Part shown: positions 46,606 to 58,647 of the stretch, piece after piece
Layout: every line of letters starts with the position of its first letter
How positions within the stretch are numbered: the first letter of the stretch is position 1
Origin: Hsuehochloa calcarea
Lineage: Eukaryota; Streptophyta; Magnoliopsida; Poales; Poaceae
Assembly (NCBI GenBank): GCA_036346395.1
Contig: CM070596.1
Span: forward strand, 3,100,001 to 3,164,000
Reading direction: 5' to 3'
Length of the DNA: 64,000 nt
The notes under the pieces: generated by a model
The model's database searches: none
The model's input: the letters and a program-made list of their open reading frames with translations, nothing else
Told to the model about the DNA's origin: nothing
Program-made: the position numbers and the translations under genes

Positions 46606-48020
46606 TACTTACTGCATAATTATAGTTCTATAATTCTCCGTAGCAGCGGCACCTAAAATTTCCTCACCATCGCTATCTGCCTCATGATCATCATCATTGC
46701 CTGCAAGGTTAGCTGCAAGAGCATATTTATCCTCAACATCACTAGCACTTATGTAACCACCATCTTCTGTCGCAATGTACGCCTCGCTGACTTGGGCAAT
46801 CTCTCCTGAAATGGCCAATCCATTTACAACGGTGGCACACAATGCCTGTTGTACGACCCGTGGAAGCAATCGATGAAGAGCTCTGTGCTGGTGCCTGCAC
46901 ACTAGTAGATTTGCTCGTCTCGGGTGCGCGTGACGGTGGTGGCGGTGTTGCTGAACGCGCCCTACTCACAGAGGGGGCAGCAGACCGAAAAGCATGAGGT
47001 GGGGCTGTCTTTGCTTGTCCCGACGTCGATATCGATGTAGACATACTTCCAAAGTTGCTCCTAGTCCTTTGTTGCCTACCCTGCAATTCCTTTTCTGCCA
47101 AACAAGCAAGCTGGAACAACCTATTAATATCATTATAGTCTTTGTAATCAACTATGTTTTGAATCTCACGCCTTAAACCACCATAAAAACGAGCCATCTT
47201 ATCCTCCTCATCCTCAACAACATTACAACGCAGCATGCCTATTTGTTGTTCTTGATAATATTCCTCGATATATTTATTACCTTGGTCTAAGCGCTGTAAT
47301 TTCTTACGTATATCATGTTTAAAAGCAGGAGGAACAAATCTGGCACGCATAGCTACCTTCAATCTATCCCATGTATCAGGTGTTAAGCTAAAATTAACTA
47401 CTTGATTCCACCAAATGATAGCAAAATCTTTAAATTCACTAGTAGCTTGTCTGACTCTATGCACTTTAGGAACTAGATGTGCATTAAATTTTTGTTCAAC
47501 TGTCATCTCCCAATCTAGATAAATTTCAGCATCATAAACACCCGCAAAAGATGGTATGATGAATTTAACCTTAGCAAATGGGTCATCATTAGCACGAGCA
47601 TTGTGGTGCTGAAAATTATTACCTCCCATACCATGACGGTTGTGATGTAGGCGGTGTCGTTGACGTGCATCTTGGTCGGCAAACACAGCACCGGTATCAC
47701 AGTTTCTCCTCTCATTATCATCTCCTTCCTCAAGATCTTGGGCTACATCGTGATCATACTCACATCCAATGTTTGTTGGTCGGTTCACCATTCTTTCAAG
47801 GCGTGTAGTGAGCGTTGCAATACTATCGTTGATTGAGCGCTGCAATGTGGTCGTGGTAGCTTGAAACTTCCTGTCGATGTCCTCATTAATGGTAGTGCGT
47901 TGTTTATCTAAAAGTGTCACTGTCGATGTCCTCATTAATGGTAGTGCGTTGTTCATCCAAGAGTGTCACGAGCTCTCCCTTTATAACACACTCTTTCTCA
48001 TCAGACGTCTCACCTGACAT
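46606..48020 (-). pseudogene. gypsy gag with CCHC zinc knuckle, broken
   Basis: Gag starts at an ATG at 48020-48018. The retrotransposon gag domain is recognisable around 47550-47150 (Tyr-Leu-Asp-Trp-Glu then Trp-Trp-Asn-Gln-Val, then Arg-Phe-Val-Pro-Pro). A zinc knuckle C-x2-C-x4-H-x4-C lies near 46825. Three lesions are visible: a 49-bp tandem duplication at 47872-47969 that shifts the frame near the N-terminus, a one-base insertion just after the zinc knuckle, and a TAA at 46606-46608. It would package element RNA if intact. Confidence 0.85.
47872..47969. repeat. 49-bp tandem duplication inside gag
   Basis: Units 47872-47920 and 47921-47969 differ at only a few bases. Because 49 is not a multiple of 3, it shifts the gag frame. 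Confidence 0.9.
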
Positions 48021-49268
48021 GGTTAGCAGACAACAAAAGATAACACAAAGGTATTATCCCTATCAACTACTAGGTGATGGAAGGTGGAAACACACACTCT
48101 CAAGCGTCTTACCACACTCTTACAAGTGTTCTTACCAACGCAACAGGTGGTACGACTGGTGGCTGGTTCGTGATACCGTGTCGAGAGTGGGTATGATTGC
48201 AACAGGGGACATGTTCTGATCAAGAGTAGGTGGAGCTCGGAAGGCACAATATGTAGCAAGGATTAGCAAAAACCGTAACCTGATTAGCAAAGTTGAATAA
48301 GGGTCCGAAGTACTTATCACAGTTGCTGGTCTAAAAAGTGTCCATAGACCTAGCACAACACTGATCGATAACAAGGACCGGATACAAAGGATTCAAAGGA
48401 TGCAAGGCTGGGAGTGGTCGTAGTCCAACTGGGGGTGGTCGATTTGCTTCTTCTTCTTCTTTCTTTTTTTTGACTGCCGAAACCCAACCTAGGGTTCCTT
48501 TTTTTCTGCTGAAACCCAACCTAGGGTTCCTCTTTTTTTTTGCGAATGTGACCTTGACTCAAACTCTTCAAAAACCCTCTTCTGGGTCTATGGATATATA
48601 TGGATCACAAACTTTTTGATGTATGTTAAAGCTTAAGGTAGTTAAACACCCATTTGATGATTAATTAATTATTGCCCATCCTTTGATAATCAAATCCAGT
48701 ATTCTTTGTCACCCTAATAAATATATGGTAAATACTAGTATATGTTGTACTTAAGCGATATGATAGTCTTGCTCAAGTACCAGGACAATAAATGTCATAA
48801 TCATCATCTTTTAATCATGAAAATAGTTTTGGGCAGTCATTGGATGTAAATGACTGGTGTGTTGCGTTAATTAGTTTTCCTCCCCAAAACCCTGAACAAC
48901 TTGCTAGTACCACATCTGGGCGGATGGAAAGAGTGGTGGGTGCGGATGTAGCACGAGAATGATTGGTATGTGGTATGAACCGTCCAGATGAATTAAGGAT
49001 TTAATCTTGTCATGACCTCCTGTGTAAAACAAGTACAACTGCAAGTCTACAAAATGCAACTTGGCTTAATAAAATTATTGAACCCTGAATGTCATCCCAC
49101 AACTGGTGTTTAGAAGTGTGCAAGTGGCATGACGTATGCTAGCTTGAAAGGCACACCGGGAACGGTGAAGTTGCCAGCTGCGCTAGTCATTGTGGTATAC
49201 ATCCCGCACAACTTATGGAATTGGCCATAGGGGTGAGACGACGGAAGGGACAAGGTAGTTTGAAACGT

Positions 49269-51921
49269 TGAAAGATCTAGACCCACCATTATGAGTTAAT
49301 GGATTGTTTTGGTGATTAATGACAAATCCAAATATGAGACTAACTCTTTTATCAAGTATTATCTTTGTGTAGTCTCATTTGGATATAAAGGTGAAACACA
49401 ACGAGGTATGCAATCGACATCTCAATTTATATAATGTTGCATTTCTCGGATCCAAAATATAGGATTGAACTCAACCTTAAGTTAAACTTGAATATGTGCA
49501 TATGACCTCATTACACATTTGTGTATGCACACATTTAGGGGGAGTTTTATCCTATACTTTGTGGTTTCATTAGTATTGATCCATGTTCCATTTTCCACAT
49601 ATATTGGGATCTTTACGTTGAAACAAAACCTTTGAGTATACAACACTTGTGTAGTTCGTATATACTCATGTCATAAGTATATAGAACTTGTGTAGTTCTT
49701 GTATACTCATGTTAGAGTATATATAACTTGTGTAGTTTATATATACTCAATTGTTCTCTCATTTATCTTCATTCAATTTATGAGAATTTAAGTGGTTATC
49801 AACAATTACCAAAGAGGGAAAGATTGTGGTATCTTGTCCCACCATTATGAGTTGATGGTATGGTGTGGTAATTAGTGATGATCACATTGTGGAACTAACA
49901 TTTTCCATGAGTTGGATATATAGGTTATGTTCCAGGATGATGAAGACTTGGGATGATCATGAGTTGATCATCAAGTTAAGAGCTTGGTGTAAATGATGCA
50001 TCATGAGTTGATGCTTATCAAGAAGAGATGATCATGAGTTGATCATCAAGACAAGAGAAGACCCATCATGTGTTGATGGAAGTCAAGTGAAGGATTGCAT
50101 CATGTGTTGATGCATGTGAAGACTCGGGATGGAGAAATCATCATGTGTTGATGATGTTCAAGACAAGATCCCGAAGTGAAGAAATCATCATGAGTTGATG
50201 ATTGTCAAAGTCAAGGACCCGGACTTGAAGTGTTGATGTGCGTCATCAAGCTTCAAGAAGATGCAAGGCAAAGGTATGACTAGCTAGGGCTAAGGATGTG
50301 TTCCTAGTCTTTTACCGGTCTCGGTGTTTGGTTGATAGACCGGATTGCTAGTATAGGTTTGCCGTACTATTAAGAGGATCGACTAGTAGTTTGAGTTAGT
50401 CATGTGTTGATAGCTCATTATATTTGCTCTAGCTCATCTATGCATGGAGCTATTATTTGCGAATGTGTTTTGCAAATAGCCGATGCTCATGCATTCAACC
50501 CTTGTAGCATGTGACTTAAGTTTGCAAATCGTTTTGCAAATGGTGTAAGTCCATGTACCTTTTCCTTGTGGTATGATTCCAAAAGTTGGCAAATGTGTTT
50601 TGCAACTTGTTGGGAATCTTGCTTGTGACTCTTGTTGGCATGGCTTGTCAATTAGCAAATGTGTTTTGCAAATTGAATTTGTTGAAAAGCCATTTCGACT
50701 TGTCGGGAAAATCGGAAGTTCGGTAGTTTAACGACGGAAGTTCCGCACTTTGACTGTCCGATTTTCCGCGGCTTGATTTTTCCGAGAGGCGGTTTAGGGA
50801 CTTAGCCGATTTTCGAGAGCGGAAGTTCCGGTGTGTAACGCGGAACTTCCGATTAATCGATTGCTCAAATCCGCGGTTGGTTTTTTCCGAGAAGCACCAT
50901 TTTGGGACTTAGCCAAAATTCAATGTGCGGTAGTTCCGCTATGTGTTGAGCGGAACTTCCAAGAATCGAACTTCCGATATGTAGTTGGCGGTAGTTCCAA
51001 GACTAAAATCAAACGGCTAGTTTCTCGTCGACATAGCCGTTGCGGTGCCTTTTCTTCTCTCTCGCAGTAGTTCAGGCCTTTGCAGCGGAACTCCGATTGT
51101 CTGATTTTAGGATTTGTCTCCCAACGGCTAGTTTTTGTGTGTGGGCTATATATAGACACATTGGTAGGTTGGGAGAGGTTCTTCGTGCCATTGTTAAGTG
51201 ATACACTCATTCTTTGAGCTAAGAGCAAGTCTCTATTCTCTTTTGTGCATGTGTTGCACTTGGTGAGACTAGAGAGCAAACCCTAAGTGCATGTGTTGCC
51301 TTAGGTAGTGGATTGTGTATCCACGTGGCGTTGACACTTGATTAGTTCAAGTGAAAGTTTGGATTTGTTACTCTTGGTGTTTGCCAGACACCTAGGCGGC
51401 GTGGAGGCGTCGTGCTCGGTGACCTTCTCAAGAAGCTTGTGAGAAGGCCCGACGGTTGTGAGTGGTTTGGTGCTCGCCATCTCGGAGTGGAGGAAGAGCA
51501 ACCATAGTTGAGCGAGGTGTTGGTTCGGTTTGGAACCGGTCCAAGTGTTGGACTTACCTCGGAGGTGTGTGCTCATTTGAGGAGCCGGTCCAACGCGGGT
51601 TGGGCTTACCTCAACGTGGATTAGGGGAGACCGGCAAGTCTCCGAACACCACGGTAAAACATAATCGTGTCATCTTGTGTTTACTCGTGCTTTACTTTGA
51701 GCAATTTACATTCTTGCTTTAATTGCTTATATACCTTGTATGATTGCTCATATTGTATTGTGTTCATATTGTCGGTGCACTTAGTTGAGCCTAGTTGATT
51801 TAGGTTTTATTTGAGCAAAACCAATTCGCTATTAGCTTCCGCATTTATTTATTGGTTTAGCCCGATAAAGTTTTTAAAACCGCCTATTCACCCCCCTCTA
51901 GTCGGCCACCTCGATCTTACA
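49269..51921 (+). mobile_element. Sirevirus solo LTR, 2653 bp
   Basis: It begins TGAAAGATC and ends GATCTTACA, a near-perfect 9-bp terminal inverted repeat. It is flanked by a perfect 5-bp duplication, AACGT, at 49264-49268 and 51922-51926. No primer-binding site or coding region follows, so this is a solo LTR left by recombination between two LTRs. The end motifs and the CACCCCCCTCTAGTCGG terminus match those of the LTR at 3218-4641. A TATA-like CTATATATAG lies at 51146-51155. The U3-like part is packed with short hairpins. Confidence 0.93.
49634..50957 (+). repeat. array of short hairpins in the solo LTR
   Basis: Three groups of palindromes have constant loops and variable, still complementary stems. 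Group A (loop CTTGTGTAG): 49634-49667, 49676-49707, 49715-49748. Group B (core ATCATGWGTTGAT): 49952-49972, 49998-50014, 50027-50047, 50063-50079, 50097-50113, 50137-50155, 50184-50202. Group C (core GCAAATGTGTTTTGC or close): 50449-50480, 50513-50551, 50575-50618, 50649-50675. Two more GTTCCG/CGGAAC hairpins lie at 50820-50851 and 50932-50957. Palindrome-rich LTR regions are known in maize Sireviruses. Confidence 0.85.
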
Positions 51922-52919
51922 AACGTTACTGTGACGATCGCTCAACTACATGACTAAGGAATCATGTGGGTGACGAGTATGATTATCTCTTGTGGGTACA
52001 ATATACAACCTCTGCAGAGTCTAAACTGTTTAAACAGCTGCGTCTACGGTCAAAGGCGTACATGTGAACTTAACGTGAGTTAGTTCTATTTCAAAAACCT
52101 TTGTGGGTGGATTAAAAATGTGGTGGGCTCATCTAGCCCTTGTTTTGGATTTTTTCTGGGTAGCCATACCCAGTGTTGATAGTCGGTGGATGTAGCCGTT
52201 ATCAAAATTAAGCATGAGGCGGAAGTAACCTCTACTGTTATTTAATATTACACTTATTATCTTTTATCAAAATGCAATTTGTTTAAAATGCTAAGTCATA
52301 GGGATTTGTATTTATGATAATTGAAAATGTTGCTTTAGCAAATAAAAGAACCTGAGCCATCTTTGTTAAGCCTTGCATGCATACTATTGCATAATGTGTG
52401 TTGGCTCGCGAGCACGGTAGTTGTGCTCATTCTCGCTCTTTCCCCAAACCGTCAGAAGCAGAAAATATTGGAGATTACGACTACTACGAGGAACCAGATG
52501 TCTGAAGACCCAGGAATTCTTGAAGCGTAGTTTAGTCCTTAGTTGTTCTAGTCTCGCCCCAGTCTAGCTGACTCCGGTGGTACTTATGTACATCCTATAT
52601 TATCTGAGTTTTTGGGTAATATCGGATGTACACAGGTTTTCCCAGTCGCTTGCCTGTGGAGAGATGTGCCCTCACCCTTTTTGCTTCCGTTGTCGCTTCC
52701 GCTACTTTGTGATGTAATCATTTAGTCTGTTCGGCCTTTATTGTAAAACTTGACCCGATGCGGTCTATGTAAACTCTGATGTGTTAAATTAATGAATGGT
52801 ATGGTTTTACGCCATGTATGAAATGATTTAGTGATGTATCTGTGAGTGCTATCTACTGATCCAAGGAATAGCACAGTGTATTCGCAGAGGATTCGGGATT
52901 AGAAAATCCGGGTCCCACA

Positions 52920-53643
52920 TTTACTTTTTTAGGGTCCTGAAGTTACGATGTTGTGACACTTAGCTCCTTGAATTTGTGTTGAAGTGAAGTTTGTCAGATG
53001 CGATGCTGGCGATTTTGTCCCCTACGAGTCCGATGGACTCGTCGCCGCTTCGTTCTAGCCATGTTCATCGTCCCTGTCACCTCATGCTGATAAAAATAGA
53101 TTCTTCAGGCTCGGGAATGCACCATTCTCGCGTCTTCACCTGAGCTCCATCGTCGCGCTTTTACGCCGCCTCACCCTTGCCTCCTCTGAGTCAATCGTGA
53201 GAGAGAGAGAAAAGTATATTCCCAGTGCCAGAGTAAAGACACAATACTCCTCTTTCTCTCACGGTGATTCGCCAGCTTAGCCTTTTATGTTCGCAAACAG
53301 CCAAATGGACTTCGTGTAGAGTGAGTAGCTTCTGCTCTGGTACTGGGAATGTACTTTTATCTCATGGCTGACTCAAAGGAGGCAAGGGTGAGGACGGTGA
53401 TAAGCTACGACGGTAGAGCTCCGGCGAAGACATGAGCACGATGTATTCCCAGGCCCGAAGAATATATTTTTGTCGACGTGAGGTGATGAGGACGTTGAAC
53501 ACAACCGTTATGGGGCAACGACCAGTCCACCGAACTTGGAGGGGACGAAGTCGCCAGCATCACATCCGACAAACTTCATTTCAACGCAAGTTCAGGGAGA
53601 TAAGTGGCACAACTTCGCAAGTTTGGGGGGCTGAGAAAGTAAA
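52920..53643. mobile_element. foldback element with arms of about 325 bp
   Basis: The left arm (52920-53250) and the right arm (about 53318-53643) are inverted copies over nearly their whole length. Examples are CTCACCCTTGCCTCCT in the left arm with AGGAGGCAAGGGTGAG in the right, and TATATTCCCAGTGCCAGAG with CTCTGGTACTGGGAATGTA. The outer ends TTTACTTTTTT and GAGAAAGTAAA pair. The loop is about 68 bp. A further partial copy of the right end follows at 53644-53706. No clear target duplication was found. Confidence 0.85.
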
Positions 53644-53706
53644 ATACAAGTTCAGGGAGCTAAGTGGCACAACCTCGTAAGTTCAGAGACCCACAGTGCA
53701 ATTTTC

Positions 53707-54041
53707 TCATGTAATATCAAATGTGCGCTACACATATTATTATCAAATGTACACATAACACATGTCGCAGTGATTACAATCAATTTTAACCAAATATGCC
53801 ACACACACTTAGAAAAATCCTTTATATCAAATGCAAACAAGTTGGTATAGCTTGAACTCAAATTGTAGATCAAAACAATATTGAATGAACTAAGCTTTCA
53901 CATAGGAACAATGTTGTATGGGATAAAAATATAGAGAAAACCATAACATAGCATGAACTTGTAGACAACAACAATGTAGCATGGACTAGACCTTCAACCT
54001 TTAGGTAGTAACAATATATCATGAAATAGAGACATGATTGT
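53707..54041. other. AT-rich gene-free spacer
   Basis: Nothing coding or structural was recognised. Confidence 0.4.
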
Positions 54042-54377
54042 CTGCCCAAGGGTAGCTACCCCACTCGTCATCCATCGTTTGATTTTGCATCAAGATTCAT
54101 GTTCTTTCTTCTCCATATCAACTTGGAAGACTTTTAACTCAAAATTCAAGGACTTCCAACTCAAAATTTCTCACTTCCACCTAAAAAATTCATCTTTCAA
54201 CTAAAAAAAACTAAAAACTATCAACTTGAAATCGGTGAATTTCAACTCAAATTAGAATAATTCTAACTCAAAATTTCCCATTTCATCTAAAAAAATTCAA
54301 CTCTCAACTCAACTTTCAACGGAAAAAATGTCGAATTTCAACTTTAAAGATCCGGGTGGGTAGCTACCCCCTGGCAG
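54042..54377. mobile_element. MITE-like element with 20-bp inverted ends
   Basis: The left end CTGCCCAAGGGTAGCTACCC and the right end in reverse, CTGCCAGGGGGTAGCTACCC, match at about 17 of 20 positions; each end also contains the palindrome GGGTAGCTACCC. The interior is made of loosely repeated CAACTYAAA-type words. No target duplication was seen. Confidence 0.6.
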
Positions 54378-55581
54378 CCACATATTTCGATATTATAAAG
54401 TATAGTCAAATTGTACCAAGGGCATGAGCACAAGTATTTTTCCTAACCTTAACAAAATAAAAGCATGAAGATGCCTATGAGAAGATATATTTATACTACC
54501 AACCATAATTGTAAATCCTATTTCATTATTTAGTGCTATAAAATGACATGTGGTAAAACATAACATGCTTATCCCAACTTTAGGCGGTCATCATGGATTC
54601 ACTATCAATCATATAGCACTAAAAATAGTAATACACAAAATATTGGTAGATTTGGCTACTATAATGCTTTTATACCACCAATACACACATTAGCAAACCA
54701 GTGGCATATACTAGCAGATTCACCCTAACTATGGGAAAATAATAGATCTACAGAAAGGTACAATAATCCAATATAAAGTACCATGATAACCATAAGAAAA
54801 ATTCCTAATCTAGAGCATACAAAATGACACATACAAAATGACATTAAATGTGTTTAAATATAGCAAGAATAATATTACAACCATGAGAACAACTCCAATC
54901 AAGTTCTAGAACTACCAAAATACACCCACAATTATAGACATACCATAATCAAAAACCTATGCATTAAATAAACCATTCGATTTCTAATTGATATGACCAT
55001 CTATGAACCATACAAGACACAGTCGCAACCTCTACACATCAAAGGAGATGGAAAGAGGGGAAGAGCATCGGATTAGGGATTCATGAATACAACTTGAGCC
55101 GAGGAATGCACTAAAGGGGATGGAGAGAGAGGCAAAAGAGATCTACAACAAGAGAGGCGATAGGGAGAGGAGCAAGTGGAACGAATAGAATCAACAACGA
55201 GGGGGAGGTAACACTAAGATGGGTATCTTTTTTATTCGAGTCCATGGGGGGTGTTTCTGGAGAAGGGTAATATGCAACCCACATGGGCTATTTCCACACC
55301 TACCGTGGTCAGGCCCATTAGAAAACAAAAATGAAATTCATTTATCGGAAGCTAGGCTTTGGGTTTCCTTTTGCACGCGTGAGGACAAGCCTACCAACCC
55401 TTGCAGGGAACCAATTAATCAAGCCTTGCATCCTACGAGATAGGTCTAGGCCTAATGTAGGGAAACAAATGCGCACGTAATTAGTAAATATTATTAGCAA
55501 AATTCTATATCTATGAATTGAATAGCAATTCTTCCTAGTTTGGTTACTTGGCCTATGAAAATGTATAGTATATGATTATGC
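54378..55581. other. AT-rich gene-free spacer
   Basis: No supported gene. The 74-codon frame at 55219-55443 has no domain. Confidence 0.4.
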
Positions 55582-56690
55582 AAAATTGGCTGCAGGACAC
55601 CGAACTTTTGTACCATTTGTTGTAGGACACTGGTTTTTTATGCTTTTGCTAAAACACACTAAACTTTTATGGCTCTTGGCTAGTAGGACCATTAAAATAT
55701 CATTTTTGGTTGAATTGGAGAGATATTTTTTTTGGGTAAATGACTACTGGTGCTCCAGAATGGCCAAACCTTATAAACTGGGCCCACATGTCAGTCTCTA
55801 TCTCTCCTTCTCACTCTTTCTCTCAGACACTCTCTCCTCTTCCTCCTCCCCCTCTCTCGCCAACAAGCGGTGCAGCGGCGAGCCTCGACAGCGGACCGGG
55901 GACAAGGGCGCAAACATGGCGTGTTCCCAGTGAATACAAATCAATTTGAGGGGGGGGGGGTAACGGGGATGGCAACAGAGACCGAAATGGAGTGGGGGAA
56001 AACTGGGGACTGCGGCCAGAAGATCTCACTGCGGTGAACTTCAGTGACCTTCGCTTGGGTAGAGGAGGCACGTGCATGACGCGGAGATGACGACCATTTA
56101 TGCGCATGGTGGAGGGCTGGTGGCGGTGACAGCCATGGTGGCGCGGAGGTCGGCGGCAGGAAGCTACGGTGGCGGAGAGGCACGGAGAAGGCTAGGGACG
56201 AGCTCAGGTAGAGGCGGTGGTCCACGTGACGCAGCTGGTGTGGTGCGGGAAGGATTGGGGCGGTGAAGATGTTGGCGAGGCGACGCAGATGTGGCTCAGC
56301 TCAACGAGCGGTGACTACGGTGAGGTGCGCAGCGTTGGGGCGGCTTTGGTGTTGACTTCAACGGCGACGAGACAGATGTGGCGAGCTCCCACGAGCGTGG
56401 CACTCCAAGACAGTGGCCTCGGTTTGGATCGAGGGAGGCAGTGACGAACCAAAGCTGCGGTTGCATATGCCCAGCCTTGGAGAAGAGGAGGATGGAGAGA
56501 GGAGGAAGAAGGGGTCCGGGGCAAAACATATTTTTACCCACCTTCTCTTGCCTCTCATAGTCGGATATTATATTTTAATAGGCCTGATGTCCACTGATAA
56601 AGAGTCACAAAAGTTTAGTGCAACAAAAATACTAAAAACCGGTGTCCTAAAACAAATAGCACAAAAGTCTAGTACCTATAGCCAATTTTA
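55582..56690. mobile_element. long-terminal-inverted-repeat element, about 1.1 kb, GC-rich interior
   Basis: The left end starts AAAATTGGCTGCAGGACAC; the right end in reverse starts AAAATTGGCTATAGGTAC. The two remain alignable for about 120 bp, through a GGACACTGG/GGACACCGG word to a (C/T)ATTAAAATAT stretch. Long inverted ends with a GC-rich interior (55840-56480) suggest a Mutator-like non-autonomous element that may carry host sequence. I could not find a matching 9-bp target duplication or identify the interior. Confidence 0.6.
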
Positions 56691-57941
56691 CCTTTATAAT
56701 GTTACAGGGACATCAACCACACTAAATTATTTGTAACTATACACTTTCCATTTGAAAAACACTAGAAGCCCATTTAAAGGAGCAGGACTACACTTTTGAA
56801 AAAACGTGGATAACTTTTTCAAACAATTAGTGGAATATTTTGACATGTAAATTTATGTGCAAAAAAATAGGCAAAGTCTCGTGCCTATTCCGTAAAAAAA
56901 AAAAAATTGTGCAAAACATTCTTATTCTTGTTACTTTCAAGTCCCAACTCCCTTGCAGATTAACCCGGCCGGCCGGGCGCCGCTACAAGGATCAGCGGCT
57001 GATGGGTCTGATGATTGGCCTGCAATGCTGCGGTTCTACCACCACCATTTCTGCCGTCGCGGAGCAGATCGAAAGAGGAAGAGGACGGGAAATGGGAGTT
57101 AACGAGGAGGGCACCATGGGTGAAGAGCAGGTGATGGCGCCGCCGCGCCGGCCAGCGCAATGCCGTGTTTCAAGCACCACTTCGCGTGTCCGTGTGTTGC
57201 CTCCACGCCACAGCATGCCCACCACCTGCTCGACGCTCGTCCACCCCGCTGCGCGCCCGCTCGCGAGGTGGGGACGGAGCATTGCACGTGCACGACGCAA
57301 TGGCCTGGGGTCCTGCATGATGCAGTGCACGACGGATGGTTTTGTCTGATATGGTGCTGACTCAAGTTGTTTCTTGCGGTGGTGATTTTCAGAGGGAGTG
57401 GGGCGCATGCATGATAGAGCATTACAAAGGGAAAATATTTAACACAATTGTGATGTTAGACACGCGGAGAACTTCACCATCACATAGCATCACATCAGGT
57501 TCTATCTTTGGTCTCCTCGGCCTTAATTTTTCCCACCCCATTGGAGACGTAGCTGAACAACATGAGATGCTTCTTTTTTCTGAGGAGCCTGGAGTCGTGT
57601 GTTCTTTTATTCGTGTGTTCTTTTATTCTTTCTGCTCATTCTGATCGATTATAATTGCTGCAACATATAGGACTCAATTCTCGTGTGCCTAATTCTAGTT
57701 TTCTACAATGTTTTAGCATGGGTTGATTGGCATTGCAGTTACTTCCGGTAGTTTCTTTTAAACAAATAAGCTCACATTGTTCAGAACCAGAGCAAAATGC
57801 AGAGTAACAGCACATGATTTCATGAGGAAAGGCAAACTATGTTGCATGATGACCATACAAAGGCATATACATATATATGAAGAAAAACAAACGATCTTCC
57901 ATGTCCATGTCCTCAGTTCTACCTCAAATTTGAAGTTGGTG
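56691..57941. other. gene-free spacer
   Basis: A GC-rich patch at 56960-57350 opens overlapping frames on both strands without a recognisable domain. The rest is AT-rich. Confidence 0.4.
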
Positions 57942-57953
57942 AAACAATTACCA

Positions 57954-58647
57954 TTTTTTTAGCAGTAAGGCAGGAGCTCTGCCAATTTCATTAAAGGTAG
58001 GGAGAAGAAACAGGTTCAAGAGGAAAAGCTAGACCGAGGCACAAGAGCAGACAACAAAGAAAAAACCGAAAAAAATTGCGATTGAAAACCGCAAAGATTC
58101 GGCAAGAAGGAGAAAACTAAACAAGAAAAGCTTGCTTCCACAAGTGGATGTCCTTTCTTGATCTTGAAAGTGAGCTCCTGTAAGGTCAAATCCACATTTT
58201 GGAATATCCTCCTATTTTCATTCCTTCCAAATGTTCCAGGCTATGTAGATGACTATACCGTTGAAATTTTTCCTATCTCCTTTGAGGGTCTGTTGGCTAA
58301 CTTGTTGCCACCATGCCATTAAGCTGCTGAAATTATGAGGAGATACACGACTCAAAATGTTGTAGTTTGTGAGGCTGAACACCCTAGTCCAAGTCTCAAG
58401 AGCGAAGGGGCACAACAGGCATAAATGCGATGAAGTTTCCGGGCTTGGTTGCACAAACTACAGAGTGGTTGGTGAGGTGTGGCCATCCTCTCTTCACTAA
58501 GTTAACAGCCGTTAGGATTTTGTCGTGGCTTAAGGTCCAAGCGAAAAACTTACATTTGTTCTCCGTCTTAGCCTTCCAGAACAGCTTTCCAAAGGAGCAC
58601 AGAATGCTGCCTTGGAATTGCAATAGGTAGGCTAATTTAGCAGAGTA
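57954..58647 (-). mobile_element. 5'-truncated L1-type LINE, 694 bp
   Basis: A perfect 12-bp target duplication, AAACAATTACCA, lies at 57942-57953 and 58648-58659. On the minus strand the copy ends with a short poly-A (57954-57960) preceded by GAAATTGGCAGAGCTCC, a usual 3' end of grass L1 elements. The coding part (about 58647-58200) is the zf-RVT domain at the end of an L1 polyprotein: a Lys-Phe-Phe-Ala-Trp core, an Asn-Leu-Val-Lys-Arg-Gly stretch, then Glu-Thr-Ser-Ser-His-Leu with Cys before and after. Frameshifts are present. Confidence 0.92.

Larger units (their letters stand above)
45290..48200 (-). mobile_element. non-autonomous Ty3/gypsy element with gag and a foreign ORF
   Basis: On the minus strand the order is a possible primer-binding region near 48160 (GGTATCACGAACC), gag, a 370-codon ORF, and then a short tail around 45290-45420 with a Met-Thr-Arg-Ala-Arg motif resembling the end of gypsy polyproteins. 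Protease, reverse transcriptase, RNase H and integrase are absent. I could not pair LTRs on the two sides, so the outer limits are provisional. Confidence 0.65.
48600..52919 (+). mobile_element. gypsy-type LTR interrupted by a Sirevirus solo LTR
   Basis: After removing 49269-51921 and one copy of AACGT, the flanks join into one sequence. Its right part (51927-52919) resembles the 3' half of a grass gypsy LTR: CTCTGCAGAGTCTAAAC, an AGCCGTTATC block, ATCGGATGTACACAGG, and an end GGGTCCCACA at 52919. The left limit is uncertain (48550-48700). Confidence 0.5.
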
